Source: Paragordius varius | Taxonomy: Eukaryota > Nematomorpha | DNA length: 64,000 nucleotides | NCBI GenBank assembly: GCA_964247055.1 | Contig: OZ176055.1 | Coordinates: 2,666,001 to 2,730,000 of the forward strand | Direction of reading: 5' to 3' | Shown here: positions 24,701 through 37,760 of the stretch, one piece after another | Layout: every line of letters starts with the position of its first letter | Numbering within the stretch: position 1 is the stretch's first letter | Translations under genes and position numbers: made by a program | The notes under the pieces: model-generated | What the model was told of the DNA's origin: nothing | What the model saw: only the letters and a program-made list of their open reading frames with translations | Database searches by the model: none

Positions 24701-27644
24701 ATCTAAATCTTTAAATTTTCGAAATTTCGAGTTTAATGTTAAATCGGGGCCAAAAATTATCGATAAACTCTAATATAAAAAAATTCTTCCATGTAAGACC
24801 AATTTTCTTTTCAGATATACTAATTATGTACTTTAATGAAATAAATTTTAAATTTACAAGAATGGCAGTTAAAAAAAGTTAAAATTTGTTGTCTAGTGTA
24901 ATCATTTATTTATTTTTATCGATTCTCAAAGTAATATGCTAGGAAAAAAGTATACTTTTGCGCAGTTATTCTTTACTTTTATTTAAAAATATTTTAAGAA
25001 TAGGACTAAAACCTTGAAATCAGTCCACTTTTTGAATGATTTAATTATAACTATTTTAAAATTCTTTTTAATAAGGATTCTATAATTCAACATAATAAAT
25101 AAAAAATGGGTATCAAAATAAAAAAACAAATTTTTTTTAAAATGAATTTTGTTTGAAATAATATTAAATAAATAAAGTAAATATCTAATTACCTTTATAT
25201 GTATTAATATTTTAAGGTGAATTCTACCGTTCCTATTGCATCTGAAGTGTTGAAGCATTACGGTGTTTATGATCCACGAAAAGTGATTGGTGTAACCACT
25301 TTAGATATTGTGCGTTCAAATACGTTTACTGGCCAACTTAAGGTTTGAATATCATTGCTTCTGCTTTTTTTATCATATATTTATGGTTGTTTAGAATTTA
25401 TATATGCCAAGTTTTATGGTTTTAGGACATTTTATGTACACACACACCTAATATACCATTTACAATTCAAATTTACCCTTGAACAATTCATTAACTAAAA
25501 ATAAATTATCTGTTTTTTGGCTAATATAAGTCATTATCAATATAAAATATATTCTTATGGCTTATTTTATTATTTTTTCAGTATCATATTAATTTTAAAC
25601 GTAATGTTATTTTTTAAAAATATGAAAAAATATAGGTAAATTTTATGTTTAAAACACACTTTAATTTCTTTTAGGGTGAATTTGATTGTTTGAGGGTGAA
25701 TTAGAATTGTTCAATGGTGAATTTGAATTGTTTAAGGATAAATTTGAACTGTAAATGGTATATTAAATGTCTAGTTGATTTTTTATTATTTTGCTCCAAT
25801 ATGGCTATTTGCAAGGATCACCTGGGAAAAAAATATGCGTTTTAATATAAACAGTTTCAAGTATTACATGGTCTGGTTGCTAAATAACACAGATTAAAAA
25901 AATTCTTTATAAAATAATAGCGTCAACAACTTGCTATTAGACAGGTTTTTATTTACCAGTTTTCTCGGCAGGATAAAAAATATTAAAAAGTGGAGAGATC
26001 CTATTTTAAAATAACAATAATTTTATATGACTAAAATATATTCAGTTTTTCATATTTGAGAATATTTTAAAAGTGTGATCGATATCTTTCTTAGAATTTA
26101 GCACCGCAAAATTTAAGTATCCCAGTGATTGGTGGCCATTCCGGTAATACAATTGTACCAGTTTTGTCTCAAGCTACACCCATACCTATTGAACTGAAGG
26201 ATTCAAAAGAATTATCAGCTTTTGTTGAACGGGTTCAAAATGCAGGGACTGAAGTCGTAAAAGCTAAGGCTGGTGGGGTAATTAACATTACTTTTGATGT
26301 GAAAACTGATTTTTACTTTTCTTTTGTTTTTTCAATAAAGTAAATATATTACGTTGAAATTTAATGTTCTTCGTGCTAACAAAAGATTATCGTTTTTCAA
26401 TCTTATGTTAATCAAAATGATTGTGTAAATTATGCATATAATAGCAAAATTGTGATTTAGATTGCATCTTTATTACGCATTAATCATTTACCTTTATAAT
26501 AATTGATGATTATGTTTCAGGGATCTGCAACACTTTCTATGGCTTATGCTGGAGCTCGTTTTGTCATTTCGGTATTAATGTTTCATTTTCTCAACCTTTA
26601 CCTAATTTATATTTTTATATAAATTTTGAGAAAAATATTCAAATATTATTTATATATATTTTTTTAAAAAAATAAAAACATAACGATATAGTTTTATGAT
26701 GAATACATTTTTTTGTTATCAAAACAAGATACCTAGTTTGGATTTATTAAACCAGTTATGTTTCAATGTAGTTTACGAAATGTCTTTTACATGTGATATT
26801 AGTTATTGGAAGCTTTAGATGGGCGTGATGGTGTCATTGAATGTGGTTATGTATTAGCTGATAAGGAAATTAACGCACCCACCAAATATTTTGCTAATCC
26901 CTTACTTCTTGGGGTATAAACGCAACTAAAATACTTTCCACATTTTACTTATAGTAGAGATTAATTGATATATACCTTTTACAATTCAAATTCACCCTTT
27001 ACAATTCTAATTCACCCTAAAATAAATTAAATGTTTTTTAAGATTAAAAAATGACTTGTATTTATATAAAATAAAATTTTGTTTAAAATTAGCATACTGA
27101 ATAAATACGAAACTATGCCATAAGAATATATTTCATATTAATGGGGAGTTATATTAGCCCGAAAATACCTAATTTATTTTTAGGGTGAATTTGAATTGAT
27201 CAAGGGTGAATTTGAACTGTTAATGGTATAAAAAAAATGTGGCTCTCATGATATGTTGGTCATATTTCGTACACAATGTTGAAATAAATTTGTTGGTTAC
27301 TAGATTTTTTTCTTTTACTTGATCTCTTTTTCATATTCTTTTTTTACTAATGGTTTATTTTGTTTTTTTTGCTACACAATATAATTTATAATAAAACAAT
27401 ATATTCTTAAAACAATTCAACTGCCATGGTTCTTTTTTTAGTGTTGGGTATTAAAATTTAAGAAAAATTTAATGTATAGATAAAAATGTCTTATTTTTAG
27501 CGGTCCGGTGTAGCCAAAAATTTGGGTTTCGGAAAACTTACAGCTTACGAAGAAGATTTAGTACGAAAAGCGGTTCCTGAACTCAAAGCAAACATTGAAG
27601 AGGGCGAAAAATTTGTGGCAAAGATTGCTCATGAATTGAAATAA
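21752..27644 (+). CDS. MDH2: Mitochondrial malate dehydrogenase, nine exons
   Basis: Interconverts malate and oxaloacetate with NAD in the mitochondrial matrix. Exons 21752-21835, 21914-22136, 22381-22533, 23637-23746, 25217-25342, 26095-26277, 26521-26571, 26803-26913, 27501-27644; phases agree, 394 aa (human 338). The N-terminal 28 residues are Arg/Ser-rich like a mitochondrial presequence. Seen: [20 protein letters not shown] (NAD loop), [24 protein letters not shown] with substrate-binding Arg, [32 protein letters not shown] with the catalytic His, [20 protein letters not shown] and the helical tail [15 protein letters not shown]. About 38 extra Ser/Thr-rich residues sit between LLLK and LALYD in exon 2. 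Introns are 78-1470 nt, and four of them hold identifiable transposons (22908-23549, 23789-24898, 25456-25758, 26975-27226). Confidence 0.95.
22908..23549. mobile_element. Near-palindromic CACTA/Chapaev3-like element in MDH2 intron 3
   Basis: 642 bp, of which almost all forms two inverted arms of about 300 bp meeting near 23225. Ends are CACTGTGCAAC and GTTGCACAGTG, flanked by a TTA/TTA duplication. The 3-bp duplication and CACT ends fit the CMC (CACTA/Chapaev3) superfamily; it has no coding capacity. Confidence 0.7.
23789..24898. mobile_element. CACTA-like non-autonomous element in MDH2 intron 4
   Basis: 1110 bp with ends CACTAGACAACAAATTTT and AAAATTTGTTGTCTAGTG, flanked by TAA/TAA. Lies in opposite orientation to the copy at 40354-41475, which it resembles along its whole length. 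No long open frame. Confidence 0.8.
25456..25758. mobile_element. MITE family C, copy in MDH2 intron 5
   Basis: Ends CCATTTACA and TGTAAATGG beside TA. Subterminal units of about 20 bp carry GAATTGTT-GGGTGAATTT and their complements. The internal motif TAAATTAT recurs in all copies. Confidence 0.75.
26975..27226. mobile_element. MITE family C, copy in MDH2 intron 8
   Basis: Same terminal and subterminal pattern as 25456-25758 with a shorter interior; TATA on the left flank, TATA on the right. Confidence 0.75.
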
Positions 27645-28235
27645 TTTTATATCATTTTAACATTAAACAATGTCCTTTTATCGGAATGTTATATATTTAT
27701 ATATTTGTAAATTTACAACTTTATATATATATTTTTTTTGATATTTTCCAGTACATTATATATATATTTGCAATATACCCCTGTTTTACCCAATGCTACA
27801 AAAGGCAATCGATTGTAAATTGTGATGTTTTAATTTTCTTTTAAAACATATTTTATCATTGTTTTCACACACTATAGACATATCTAAAATTGGTAATTTT
27901 AAATGACCTATATATTTTACTAAATCCATTTTTTAATATGATAAAATTTTGTGATATAACACATTCAATTTTAATTTGTATATTTAATGGTCACGCGGAT
28001 AGTTGAAAATAAATTGAATTTTTTTATACAATCATTAATATTTTGCATTTCGAAATCGTGGTTCTCAAATCAGAATGATATCTTTTTTAACTTCGATGTA
28101 AAATGATTGTTTTTTTATGTTTGGTATACAGTTTCGTTATATGAAATGCAAAACTTTGTATAAATATATTTTTAAATTTTTTTTAAGGAGATTAATATAA
28201 GATTTTTATGTAAAGCCAGAATGTTTTTAAGGTCC

Positions 28236-28279
<44 letters not shown>

Positions 28280-28289
28280 TCAAAAATTA

Positions 28290-28547
28290 AAATTATCCGG
28301 AAACAAGGTAAAAATATAAAGACAAATATTTTTTTCTAAAAGACACAATCATGCTTTTTAAATCCTAATTACTTTAACTCATTGTTTTGAACTCTCAAGT
28401 ATAAAATAGGGATGTATATTGGTAGCATCATTACATATTTTAGATTTTGATAGAATAGATTAGGATTTGAAAAAGTATGGTTATCTTTAGAAAAATTGTT
28501 TTTCTTTACATTTTTACGTTTTGTCTGTGTAATTTCAATTTTTACTG
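28290..28547. mobile_element. Mariner-like MITE, family B
   Basis: Right end TGTAATTTCAATTTTTACTG-TA and mirrored subterminal AAAATATAAAGACAAATATTT; left end worn away beside the TA tract. Confidence 0.5.
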
Positions 28548-29149
28548 TATCTTAAGGTCATTTAAGATCATATTGTATTCGAGAAAAGAGAATTCAAAAT
28601 CAAGTGTTGGTATTATCGGTGAAAATAATATTAAAACATAGTAAATTTTGATGCTTTTTATAATCTCATACTGCGCTGTTAATTCAAATTTTTTCATCGT
28701 GGTAGTTATTCCGTCAAATTATGTACTACTCAAATAAATAATATTCTTAATCTCGATAAATTTGGTCCATATCCGGTGTCTGCTAAAAACCTTTCCTAAA
28801 ATCAATCTACTGTCAATAATTTTAAATAGCATAACTTTCATTTACACATTCCCAATAAATATGCTCACAGTACATATGCTTTCACTACTCTCGTCTCAGG
28901 CCATATATTATTGAATCTGTATGCCTTTGATGTGAAGCCGGATTTGGTTGCATAAGGCATACGTATAATGCTTTTAACCCAAAATAAATATCTAATTCTG
29001 CATTCAATTTTTATTTTATATGTTTTTTAATAACCCTAGGATAATATATTAATCAACAAGAAATATGTTTTTTTGGTTTGAGGAAGACACACATCATATA
29101 GCAAACAATATAAAATTTTGTTTATCAAACATTTCGAAACAAGATAAAT

Positions 29150-29402
29150 CTTTAATTATGCACAAAAAATGTAAAAACATGAAGACAAACATATCAAAAG
29201 ACAACCATATTTAAAACTGGTTTTTTAACTTTCGTTTTGGATTTCATATAAAAAATAGACATGTAAAATGGCAATAACTCATCATTTGTATATTCAAAAT
29301 TGTAAATAAATAGTTTATGTAAAAAATCAAGGTTTAAATTATGGGTGTCTTTTGAAAAAAATATTTCTCTTTATGTTTTTACATTTTATCTGTATAATAT
29401 TT
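29150..29402. mobile_element. Mariner-like MITE, family B, ends degraded
   Basis: Internal landmarks AAAAGACAACCATATTTAAA and ATGGGTGTCTTTTGAAAAAA mirror each other as in the other family B copies. Confidence 0.45.
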
Positions 29403-29434
29403 TTGAATAAGTAGTGAAACATTGGGAAAATAAA

Positions 29435-32400
29435 TTAGGCGGAATGCCGCGGTTTGGCTATAACCCATAAACCGCACAAAGGGTAATGAAATTCATTTTT
29501 CTTAAACTTTGTCGTATAGGGTGTTATATTAGGGGGACTTAATTTTGGATAGTTGACAAACTCCATATGGAGCAATATATGGACTAGAAAAGCTTTTAAC
29601 GTTAACATAGCATACGTTTCTGCAATACAACTTCGAGGTCCGATTCCAAAGGGGAGATAGGCATATTTGTTGTACCTTTATATTGTGTTAAAATGAGTAT
29701 AAATCTTAAAACTTATTTATCTGAAATATGATTTAAGAAAATATTTTATATGAAATTGAATAATGAGATAATATTTGATTTTAATTACATTGTAAAATCA
29801 ATACTAATAGAGTTAATGATAAAAAATATTTCTTTACTTTACCATAATTAGTAAAAGAAAAAACTTAATTAAATTACGTGTTGTTGGGAGCAAATCTTTC
29901 AGGAAGGAACTTATCCGGTTCGGGCCAATTGTCTGGATCATGATGTATCGTGTATATGGGAATATCTATAATGGTTCCCTTTGAAAACTTTAGATTATTA
30001 TGGGAATTATATTCTCCACACTTTTCCCTTTTATTACTAAATCGATTGGCAGTTATTGTATCATTTATGACTGTATTTTCCGCATTTTCTTGCATATCAA
30101 ACTCTGAGAATTCGTTTATATTTAATGTGTAGTCACACATAGCTATACGATTTATAATCGCCAACGGGGGGTCATGTCTTAACGTTTCCATTACAAATTG
30201 TTCTACGAGTGGGAGACCCCTAACAAAATCATAATCTATTAACTCTTCCCATTGGTTGTCCATCTCGTGGGTAAAGAAATTAAAATTATTTTCTTCGGAA
30301 AGGCCCTGATCTGTTGCTTGTTTTTGTAAGTTTGTCATAATTTCCTCGCATAAAAGCCTCTGATAATTTGGATATTGTGATAAGTTATATACTAACCAAG
30401 CTAATGAAGTAGATAATGTATCAAAACTGGCAAGAATAAGGAATATATTATTTGCCGATAACTGTTTTTCGGTAAATTTTGGTTCAACCAATGCCGTATC
30501 TGTTTTTGGCATTTGGTCAAAAGGACAGGAATTAATGGTTTCATTAGTTTTTGTATTTGGCAGTGTTTGGGAGTTTTTTGAGCATTTTCTAACGGCATTT
30601 TTCATTAGACTATACATGTCTTTTCTATATTTTACAATATACATTATTTATGAATTAAGGGGATGTTTATGGGAAACTAATAATAAATATCAATACTTTT
30701 TAACTGCTTTAAATTAAAATGAAGTTTTTGCTTTTGACCATAAAAAATAAACTTTTTTTAATGAAAAAACCAAATTAATTTTGTAATAGAGAATCATTAA
30801 ATATACTGTTATGATTTATGGATGAATATTGAGCTATAATTAGTTACGAAATAAAATTAATCAACCGAATCATAAATACTTTTATTTTGTATTATCCACT
30901 TTTTTACTGTATTGTTATCTGTTGCTTTAAAAAAAATTTAATCTTATTATTGGCCTTTACTATTCATCTATTCCAAAATTATAAGACCTTTCTTAAATAA
31001 CAAAAGGTTGGTACATATTTTGATATATATATATATATATATATATATAACCATTTACAGTTCAATTTCACCCTTAAACAATTCAAATTCACCCTTGAAC
31101 AATTCAAATTCACCCTCGAACAATTCATATTCACCCTCGAACAATTCAAATTCACCCTCAAATAAAATTATTTTCAACATCACCCTTGAACAATTCAAAT
31201 TCACCCTCGAACAATTCAAATTCACCCTCAAATAAAATATATGTTTTTTAAGATTAAAAATTACTTATATTTTATATATTTTTCAAAGATAAAAGTTTTG
31301 TTAAAATAATAAACTATACCATAAACATATATTTTATATTAATAATGAATTATACTAGTTCGAAAACACATAATTTATTTTTAGGGTAATTTGAATTGTT
31401 CGAAGGTGAATTTGAATTGTTCGAATTTGAATTGTTCGAGGGTGAATTTGAATTGTTCAAGGGTGAACTTGAACTGTAAATGGTATATATATATCCTTTA
31501 GCATATAAAAATAATACACATATTTAGCCTAAATAATACTTTTTCAAATCACCATTACATTCAGTTCGGTATTGCTCACAAAATTGGGACATAACTTGCC
31601 CAATATACTTGAGAGAAGACTCACCGACAAATGAAAGCCCTGTAAGGCTGGAAAATACTTGGGCCACACCACTAAACCAAGACAGTAAGGCAAAACGTAT
31701 CATAGTAAAGCCAAATATGTGTCCGGCATTCGTGACAAAATTCGTTTGTTCAAGGCTACCGTACGGTAATTGCATTCGAAACCCATTGCTTGTTATCACA
31801 TCTATGGCATATCGAGCAAATATATTTTTGGCTTCAAAAGGCGTTTTGCCATCCAAAGGGATGTAATTGCAGTTAGATGGGGGAGTAGTATGGTTTAAAA
31901 AGGTTTTAGAAGCCCTAACTCCATTTTCAGAATATTGAGTATTATAGACATTTTCTAGACCGCGATCATTGACGCGACAAGATGACAATAAGTTACGGGT
32001 ACATATATTATTTTGACGAAGCATACGTTTCAGCATAGTGGTGGTGAAAGCACCAATCATAATTTTCCGGCTAACTTTCCAATCCCGATAACTTTGGGCA
32101 ATGATAGAATCCGCTACACATTTTTGATGTAAAATCATGAGTTTGCGATCGGAAAAGCTTGTGAAATCTTTAATGAGTATACGTTTAAGTATCCGTGGAT
32201 CAGTAACCACAACGCTATAATTTAAGCCATCACATATAGCATAAACTTTAGGCTGAGATTGTTTCAAGCTAGAGTCAGCAAATAATGCCTTGTTACATTC
32301 CGTATGAAATATTTGAAATCCATACCGAATTAAACTTAATTGATGTCCAAACAGGGGTATGCAATAGGGTGGATATGGTAACTTGGAATGTTTCAATAGG

Positions 32401-32534
32401 ATAAATGGTCTAAAGAGTAGATAGGTTAATATGAGTAGCAAAACAACAAATATCGCAGATATAGAGGCGAAATTAAGCCAATTTTGTTCGCATAGATGAA
32501 AATGCAATGGTAAAGTAAATGACTTAAAAACCAT
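29435..32534 (-). CDS. Cytochrome P450, CYP3-clan-like, three exons
   Basis: Haem-thiolate mono-oxygenase anchored in the ER membrane. Minus-strand exons 32534-31540, 30624-29878 and 29675-29435; phases agree, 660 aa, which is long for a P450 (about 500). Start is the first ATG, just ahead of a hydrophobic anchor (ISAIFVVLLLILTYLLF). Seen: C-helix WKVSRK, I-helix LILASFDTLSTSLAWLVYNL, K-helix ETLRHDPPL (ExxR), IPIYTIHHDPDNWPEPDKF, LPERF, and the haem loop FGIGPRSCIAE. The residue two after the haem Cys is Ala rather than the usual Gly. About 50 extra Asn/Glu-rich residues separate MCDYTLN from LKFSKGTIIDIP. The IHHDP-WPEPDKF-PERF spacing points to the animal CYP3 clan (inference). The first intron (30625-31539) carries a MITE with an expanded minisatellite. 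Confidence 0.9.
31051..31483. mobile_element. MITE family C in P450 intron 1, with expanded subterminal minisatellite
   Basis: Ends CCATTTACAGTTC and GAACTGTAAATGG. The left arm (31060-31230) has about eight 20-bp units of the type GAACAATTCAAATTCACCCT; other copies have one to three. Preceded by a (TA)n run at 31023-31050. Confidence 0.75.
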
Positions 32535-34239
32535 TTTTGGCAAAAAAATGTTAATTGATAAAAATATTGGTGAATATGGAAAATCCCGGATATTCCAACA
32601 TAAAATATCATTTTTTTAAAAAAAATTTAAATTAATTAGAATGTTTTATCTTATGACCAAACATTGTGTGTTTACCACGTCGCATATATCCGCTTAATAT
32701 CTATTTGCATATTTTAATTTAATATTTTTATGTTTTTGGATGCAAGATTATGACGGTTAATAGAATCCATGATTAATTACTTGTAAATGCAAATAATATT
32801 ATACCTTTAATAATATTTTTAATATAATTTTTGTTATGAAAAATTAAAAATATGTTGACATGCCATTTCGAAATATTTTTACATTTTTTGACCTTGCGCC
32901 TGCATAATTTATCAATTCTCTCAAACTTTAGCTATTTTTTATATGTTTTGGAAGACAAACATCGTGTAAAATGTAATTTTTTATGTAAAATTAAAAATAT
33001 AAAAATTAATTGATGAAATTTTATCGCTTCTAACTTCTAAGTTTAAGCCAACAAACTAATAATTAGTATTTTTGAGGGGATAATGGTTCTGAAAATCTAA
33101 CTATGATTACGATTAATATTATAATAACATAGGGTCTTTGAGCATTCAGCCACAGTACAAACGGTTTAAACCACAAGTATCCAACATGCGGACCTTCGGG
33201 ATAATATTAACTAAATATATACGAAAGTTTCATAATCAAATAGCTATATATATATATAATTTATTATAAAATTATTTTTTAAAAATTCTTTCCAACTTTT
33301 GGCAACAACCTAGAAAAGATTAGTAAATAAATAATTGGGCATTCATAATTCAAACCGATGAAATATCTTATTGAATTTGGAGATGATAAAAAAAATTTTC
33401 AAACCACCATTTCAAAACCATAGACAGAAAATATGGGAGCCATTTGAGTTGGATTAACACGGCCAAAATGTATTTTAAGTAAACACTCCTTTGAATATAC
33501 TGTGTGCTAGTGTTCAAACCACGAAACTACGCAATTTTTTATTATCACTGTCAGCACTGGGCAGGCGAGTGTTAAAGCATTCACAAGTCTGGATACATTT
33601 TAAGTCCTTACCCTTATACATAAAAAGGAAAAAAACGACCTGAAACTGTATATATTTTTTAATTATTTTCTCCTTTTCCTTAATAAGCAAAATCACAACT
33701 ACATTAAATGAATTTAAGTTACACACCTACCTAACAACACGCAACATTTTCCCGTTTTAATACGATCGTGTGTAACCGATTTGACTTCGTCTAAATCAAA
33801 TCAACATTTTTATTTGCTCTCGGTTTTTTTTCGACTAACAGTCGGAAAAATTTGTTTTTAAAATCTTTTGGTATGTAAATTTCCTCTGTTTTTTAAAATG
33901 ATTTTGGTTAAAATCCAGGCTATTGGTTTATCTCGCCATCAATTAAGGCATTTCATTTTAGAAGCAAATTGCCGGTCTATTTTTTGTTGTATTCCTTAAT
34001 TCAAATTTCAATGCAAATGAATCTTTTAAATAAATTCGTAGAAAAATTTACACCAAATAATATAGATAAAGCATTTTTATTATAGAGTGTTTTTAAAACG
34101 TTTCAATTACGCTTCAATAAACCATGAAGTACATTTCATCAAAATTTGGCCAAAATATCTGTTTCAAAGCAAAGCATGAACTATTTAAAAAATTTATTTT
34201 TTATAATCTAGCCCATCTAAAATCGGACGGTTTAAAAAA
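32535..34239. other. Gene-free stretch downstream of repeat block
   Basis: AT-rich, upstream of the P450 start. GC-rich bits near 33150-33200 look like worn hAT ends. No gene seen. Confidence 0.4.
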
Positions 34240-37200
34240 ATTTGATATCAGGATTATCATGATACTTTCGGTTTTGGGCCTACGAGTGATATAAGGAAAT
34301 TTGCCCTTTGTGGTAATTGCTCTATATCAGGGCTTCTTAAACTTTTGTAATTCCCGACCCCATTTATGATTGCGAGTTTCTTAACAACCCCAACAAATAT
34401 AAAAGAAAAATAAATTAATATTTTTTGATGATATACAGGTAACAATATACATATGCATATGAATATATATAAACTTAGAAATCGTTTTGAAACATATTAT
34501 AAAAAACTAAAATTAAAATTTGCACAAAATATTATAGAAATGTTTTAATATAGTTTCAAAAAGAAAAAGTGGATTCTCACCTTCTTAATTCTAATATATT
34601 CATCTACGATGATTGTTATTTTTCTTTATAACAACAATTTTACAAATTAAAAAACATTTTTTGTTAAATTGTATTTTTATTACTCGCGACCCCATAATTT
34701 TACAGCCCTGCTCTGCATGGTAAAATCGCAAAATTAGCGCACATTAAGTTTGGTAAAAAATTTTGCCAAAATGCTTTATTCAAAATATATGATCAAAATA
34801 TATGTTGTACTATATTTAAAAAATTTTCATAAAATTATAGTTGTTAATAATGGCCTCCGAAAGTCCAAAATTTTTGCGAACGGGCCAGTTTTCCCTTGAA
34901 ATGAACCCAAAAATGCTGAGTTTCCGGGTTAATGTATCTATATATACGAAACAAGTGGTACTACTCAAACCGCGGCCCACGAGAGGCATTCTTAAGGTGC
35001 CTTTTTGTGGCCTTGAATTATTTATATTAAATTTTGATAAACTTATTTTAATTTAAAATATCTGCCAATATGTTAAACGGCTGAGTAATTTAAAAAAAGT
35101 TATTTACATTTATCTGATTAATGGTCCCCATTAAATGGTAAAATTTGCTCACATTTTTATATATTTTTCTGATGAAAGCTATATGCTTCGTTCCAAAAAT
35201 ATCACTGAAATATATCAAAAAGTACACATAAAAAGCAAAACAATATTTTAAGAAAGTTATAATTTTATTAATTTAATTCTAAAAATTCCATTTTTTTTCG
35301 CCTTTCTACAATGTACAATTCTTTTGAAATGAATGCGTCAGGATTTTGCGATAAATAACATGTTAGATTTTGATATCAACTAAAAATATATTTTTAAATA
35401 TCCATACATTTTCAAAAAAAATTGAAAAATTTTGTTGAAGCGTACTTCATACTATTTTGAGGCATGATAATGCTATAAAAACGCTTTAAGGTATTAAAAA
35501 AGCAATTTTTATATAATATTACGAAGCTGATCATTTCTATCGCTTATCGTTTATCTTCAAGATTTGGTTAAATATCAGGGCTTGGAACCGGAACCCGGTT
35601 ACCGGGATTTTAACAAGAACCGGTTCCATTTGGATGGAACCGAACCGGTTCCGGTTTCCCCGGGAACCACCCCGGTTCCGGTTCCAAAAATTCAGAAACC
35701 GCCCGGTTCTATTTTTAAATTCTCAAGAACCAACGCGGTTCCGGTTCTACCCCCTAAATTAGTGGTTTCCATATGATTTTTATTATATAGTAAATCTTAA
35801 ATAATACTGACAAAAAATATAATATTTTTTCAAAAAGATCTTGATTAATTTTATGTATAACTCATTGTTTTAATCTGAAAAGTATAATACAGAAATGTAA
35901 ATTTGTAATACAATCAATATATTTACAATATTAATTAATAGTTTATTTTTACATAGGAATTATGGTTTAAAAAAGTATGGTTGTCTTTTGAAAAAAACAT
36001 CGCTCGCCAACATTTATCCATCTTACACAAAAGAATAACTAGAGGAGACACTATCATTGTGATGATGATACAACGGAATTTAAAAATTATTTCCGTCAGG
36101 AAAATATCACAAATAATGATTTCGATATTATTAAAAATTCAATTTACGAATTCGATAAACAGCCGTTTATTACCCCATCAGCCAACATAATAGAATATTG
36201 GAAAAGTATGGAAAAAATTCACCCCGATTATATGGCCAGTATGTAATGGCCGTACCTGCTACCCAAGTTTATTTATAATACATATGTTCGCATATATATA
36301 TATATATATATATATAGGTCTCCGTTGAAAGGAGTTCACCCTTAATTTTATATTTTCCGACCTGAGAAGCAGTTTGACCAGCGATTTACTTGGTGCAATA
36401 ATTTTTTTAAAGTTAAATAAAGATTTTTTAGATGCCATACTTGATTTAATTCTCATTATATACCATTATACTGATACATTTTCCTATTATATTTTTACAT
36501 TTATGATGCTACACTATATTTCTTTCACTATACATTTGGCAATTTATAATAAATTGTTTGATTTATAATTGTTAATATTTTGGATGTATTATTATTATAA
36601 AATATATTTTGTAAGAAAATCATTTAATAAAAAGTTAGGAACCGAAAATGGAATTCTCAATATAAAGAACCGGTTCCGGAACCTCTAAATTTATAAGGAA
36701 CCAACGCGGTTCCGGTTCCATTTCCCCGGGAACCACCCCGGTCCCGGTTCTAAAAATTTAGGAACCGCCCGGTTCTATTTTAAAATTTTTAAGAACCAGC
36801 GCGGTTCCGGTTCCACTTTTTTTGAGCCGGTTCCAAGCCCTGTTAAATATAATTGTACACAAATTTAATATTTTAAAGCAAAAGAAGCTTAAAAGCAAAA
36901 TTCCAAAGAGATAAAAAGGTTCAACATTATCGCATTTATTTTAATAATCAGGTAAAGCGTTTTTTATCGTTTTCATATGATTCAAAATTGTATGAATTAG
37001 GCTTTGATAAATTTTGCTAATGAATAAATTTCTAAAAATCACGGCGTTTTTGCGAATATTTTAGAGAGCTCATGTTAAAAGAGCGAGAAAATTTGGCACT
37101 TCCGAAGCCCGTATTTAACAATTTATTTAAAAATATTTTGCTTTATATATGATGTTTATGAGTAATATATTTTGGAATAGAATCTTTATCTTTCCAAAAT

Positions 37201-37760
37201 TATTTAAAAAAATGTGCGCAAATTTTGTCATATTTGATATAATGTACTTACCACTTAATAAACTTTCTTGTATCACTCGTAATAGATCAAAATCTAAATG
37301 TGGGCGATATTTATAATTATATCTTAATAGAATAAATTAAACATAACCCTCCACATTTTTGTCCGCGATGACATGTTGGGTTACTTTTATATGTCACTCA
37401 ATCTTGTAAATGACTGCTGTTTTCAAAGTTTTAAAATCTATTATCTAACATTCTTATGCACTAGATAACCAAATCTTATATTTTTTTATATTTGACTTTT
37501 AGAGTCTAAATTTGGACAACTCAATCGAAACAAAAAGCGGATATTAGAATCAATATATATCAAGTTTGTCCTGGTAAGATGTAATCTGAAAGCTTTTTAA
37601 AGCTATTCATTTACATTTTCTAACCATCATATACATTTATTTGCCTGTTTTATTACCGCGTTAAAAGGGGAAAATGGCGCCGAAAAATTTTGTGATAAGA
37701 ATTTTTTACAATTTTACATTTAAAAACTTTTATTTATAATGCGCTTAAAAGGTTAAAAAG
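34240..37760. repeat. Dispersed repeat family A, longest copy, interrupted by a hAT element
   Basis: A left arm (34240-35560) and right arm (36850-37300) share landmarks in opposite orientation: GGTTTTGGGCCTACGAGTGAT at the left and TATCACTCGTAA at the right. They look like one element about 1.8 kb long split by the hAT insertion at 35576-36842. 37345-37760 adds the GTCCGCGATGACAT...AAAATGGCGCCGAAAAA block seen at 1550-1870. No coding capacity seen. Confidence 0.5.
35576..36842 (+). mobile_element. hAT transposon relic with 8-bp target duplication
   Basis: Ends CAGGGCTTGGAACCGG and CCGGTTCCAAGCCCTG, flanked on both sides by TTAAATAT. Both subterminal 180-bp regions are packed with CCGGTTCC motifs, likely transposase-binding repeats. 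Interior plus-strand frames encode a broken hAT C-terminal domain: ANIIEYWKSM, then MAVPATQVY, SVERS and LRSSLTSDLLGAIIFLKLNK, with stops and frame changes plus a (TA)n tract at 36292-36316. Confidence 0.85.

Larger units (their letters stand above)
27645..29434. other. Gene-free stretch between MDH2 and P450
   Basis: Contains a (TA)n tract at about 28239-28276 and two mariner-like MITEs (28290-28547 and 29150-29402). The two genes converge here. Confidence 0.5.

Noticed and set aside
31056-31230. CRISPR-like regular repeat array
   Set aside because: Units are contiguous, with no unique spacers, in an animal intron, and they match the subterminal repeats of a MITE.
34240-37760. Old LTR element suggested by repeated outer arms
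   Set aside because: The arms are inverted, not direct, and no polymerase, capsid or primer-binding signals are seen.
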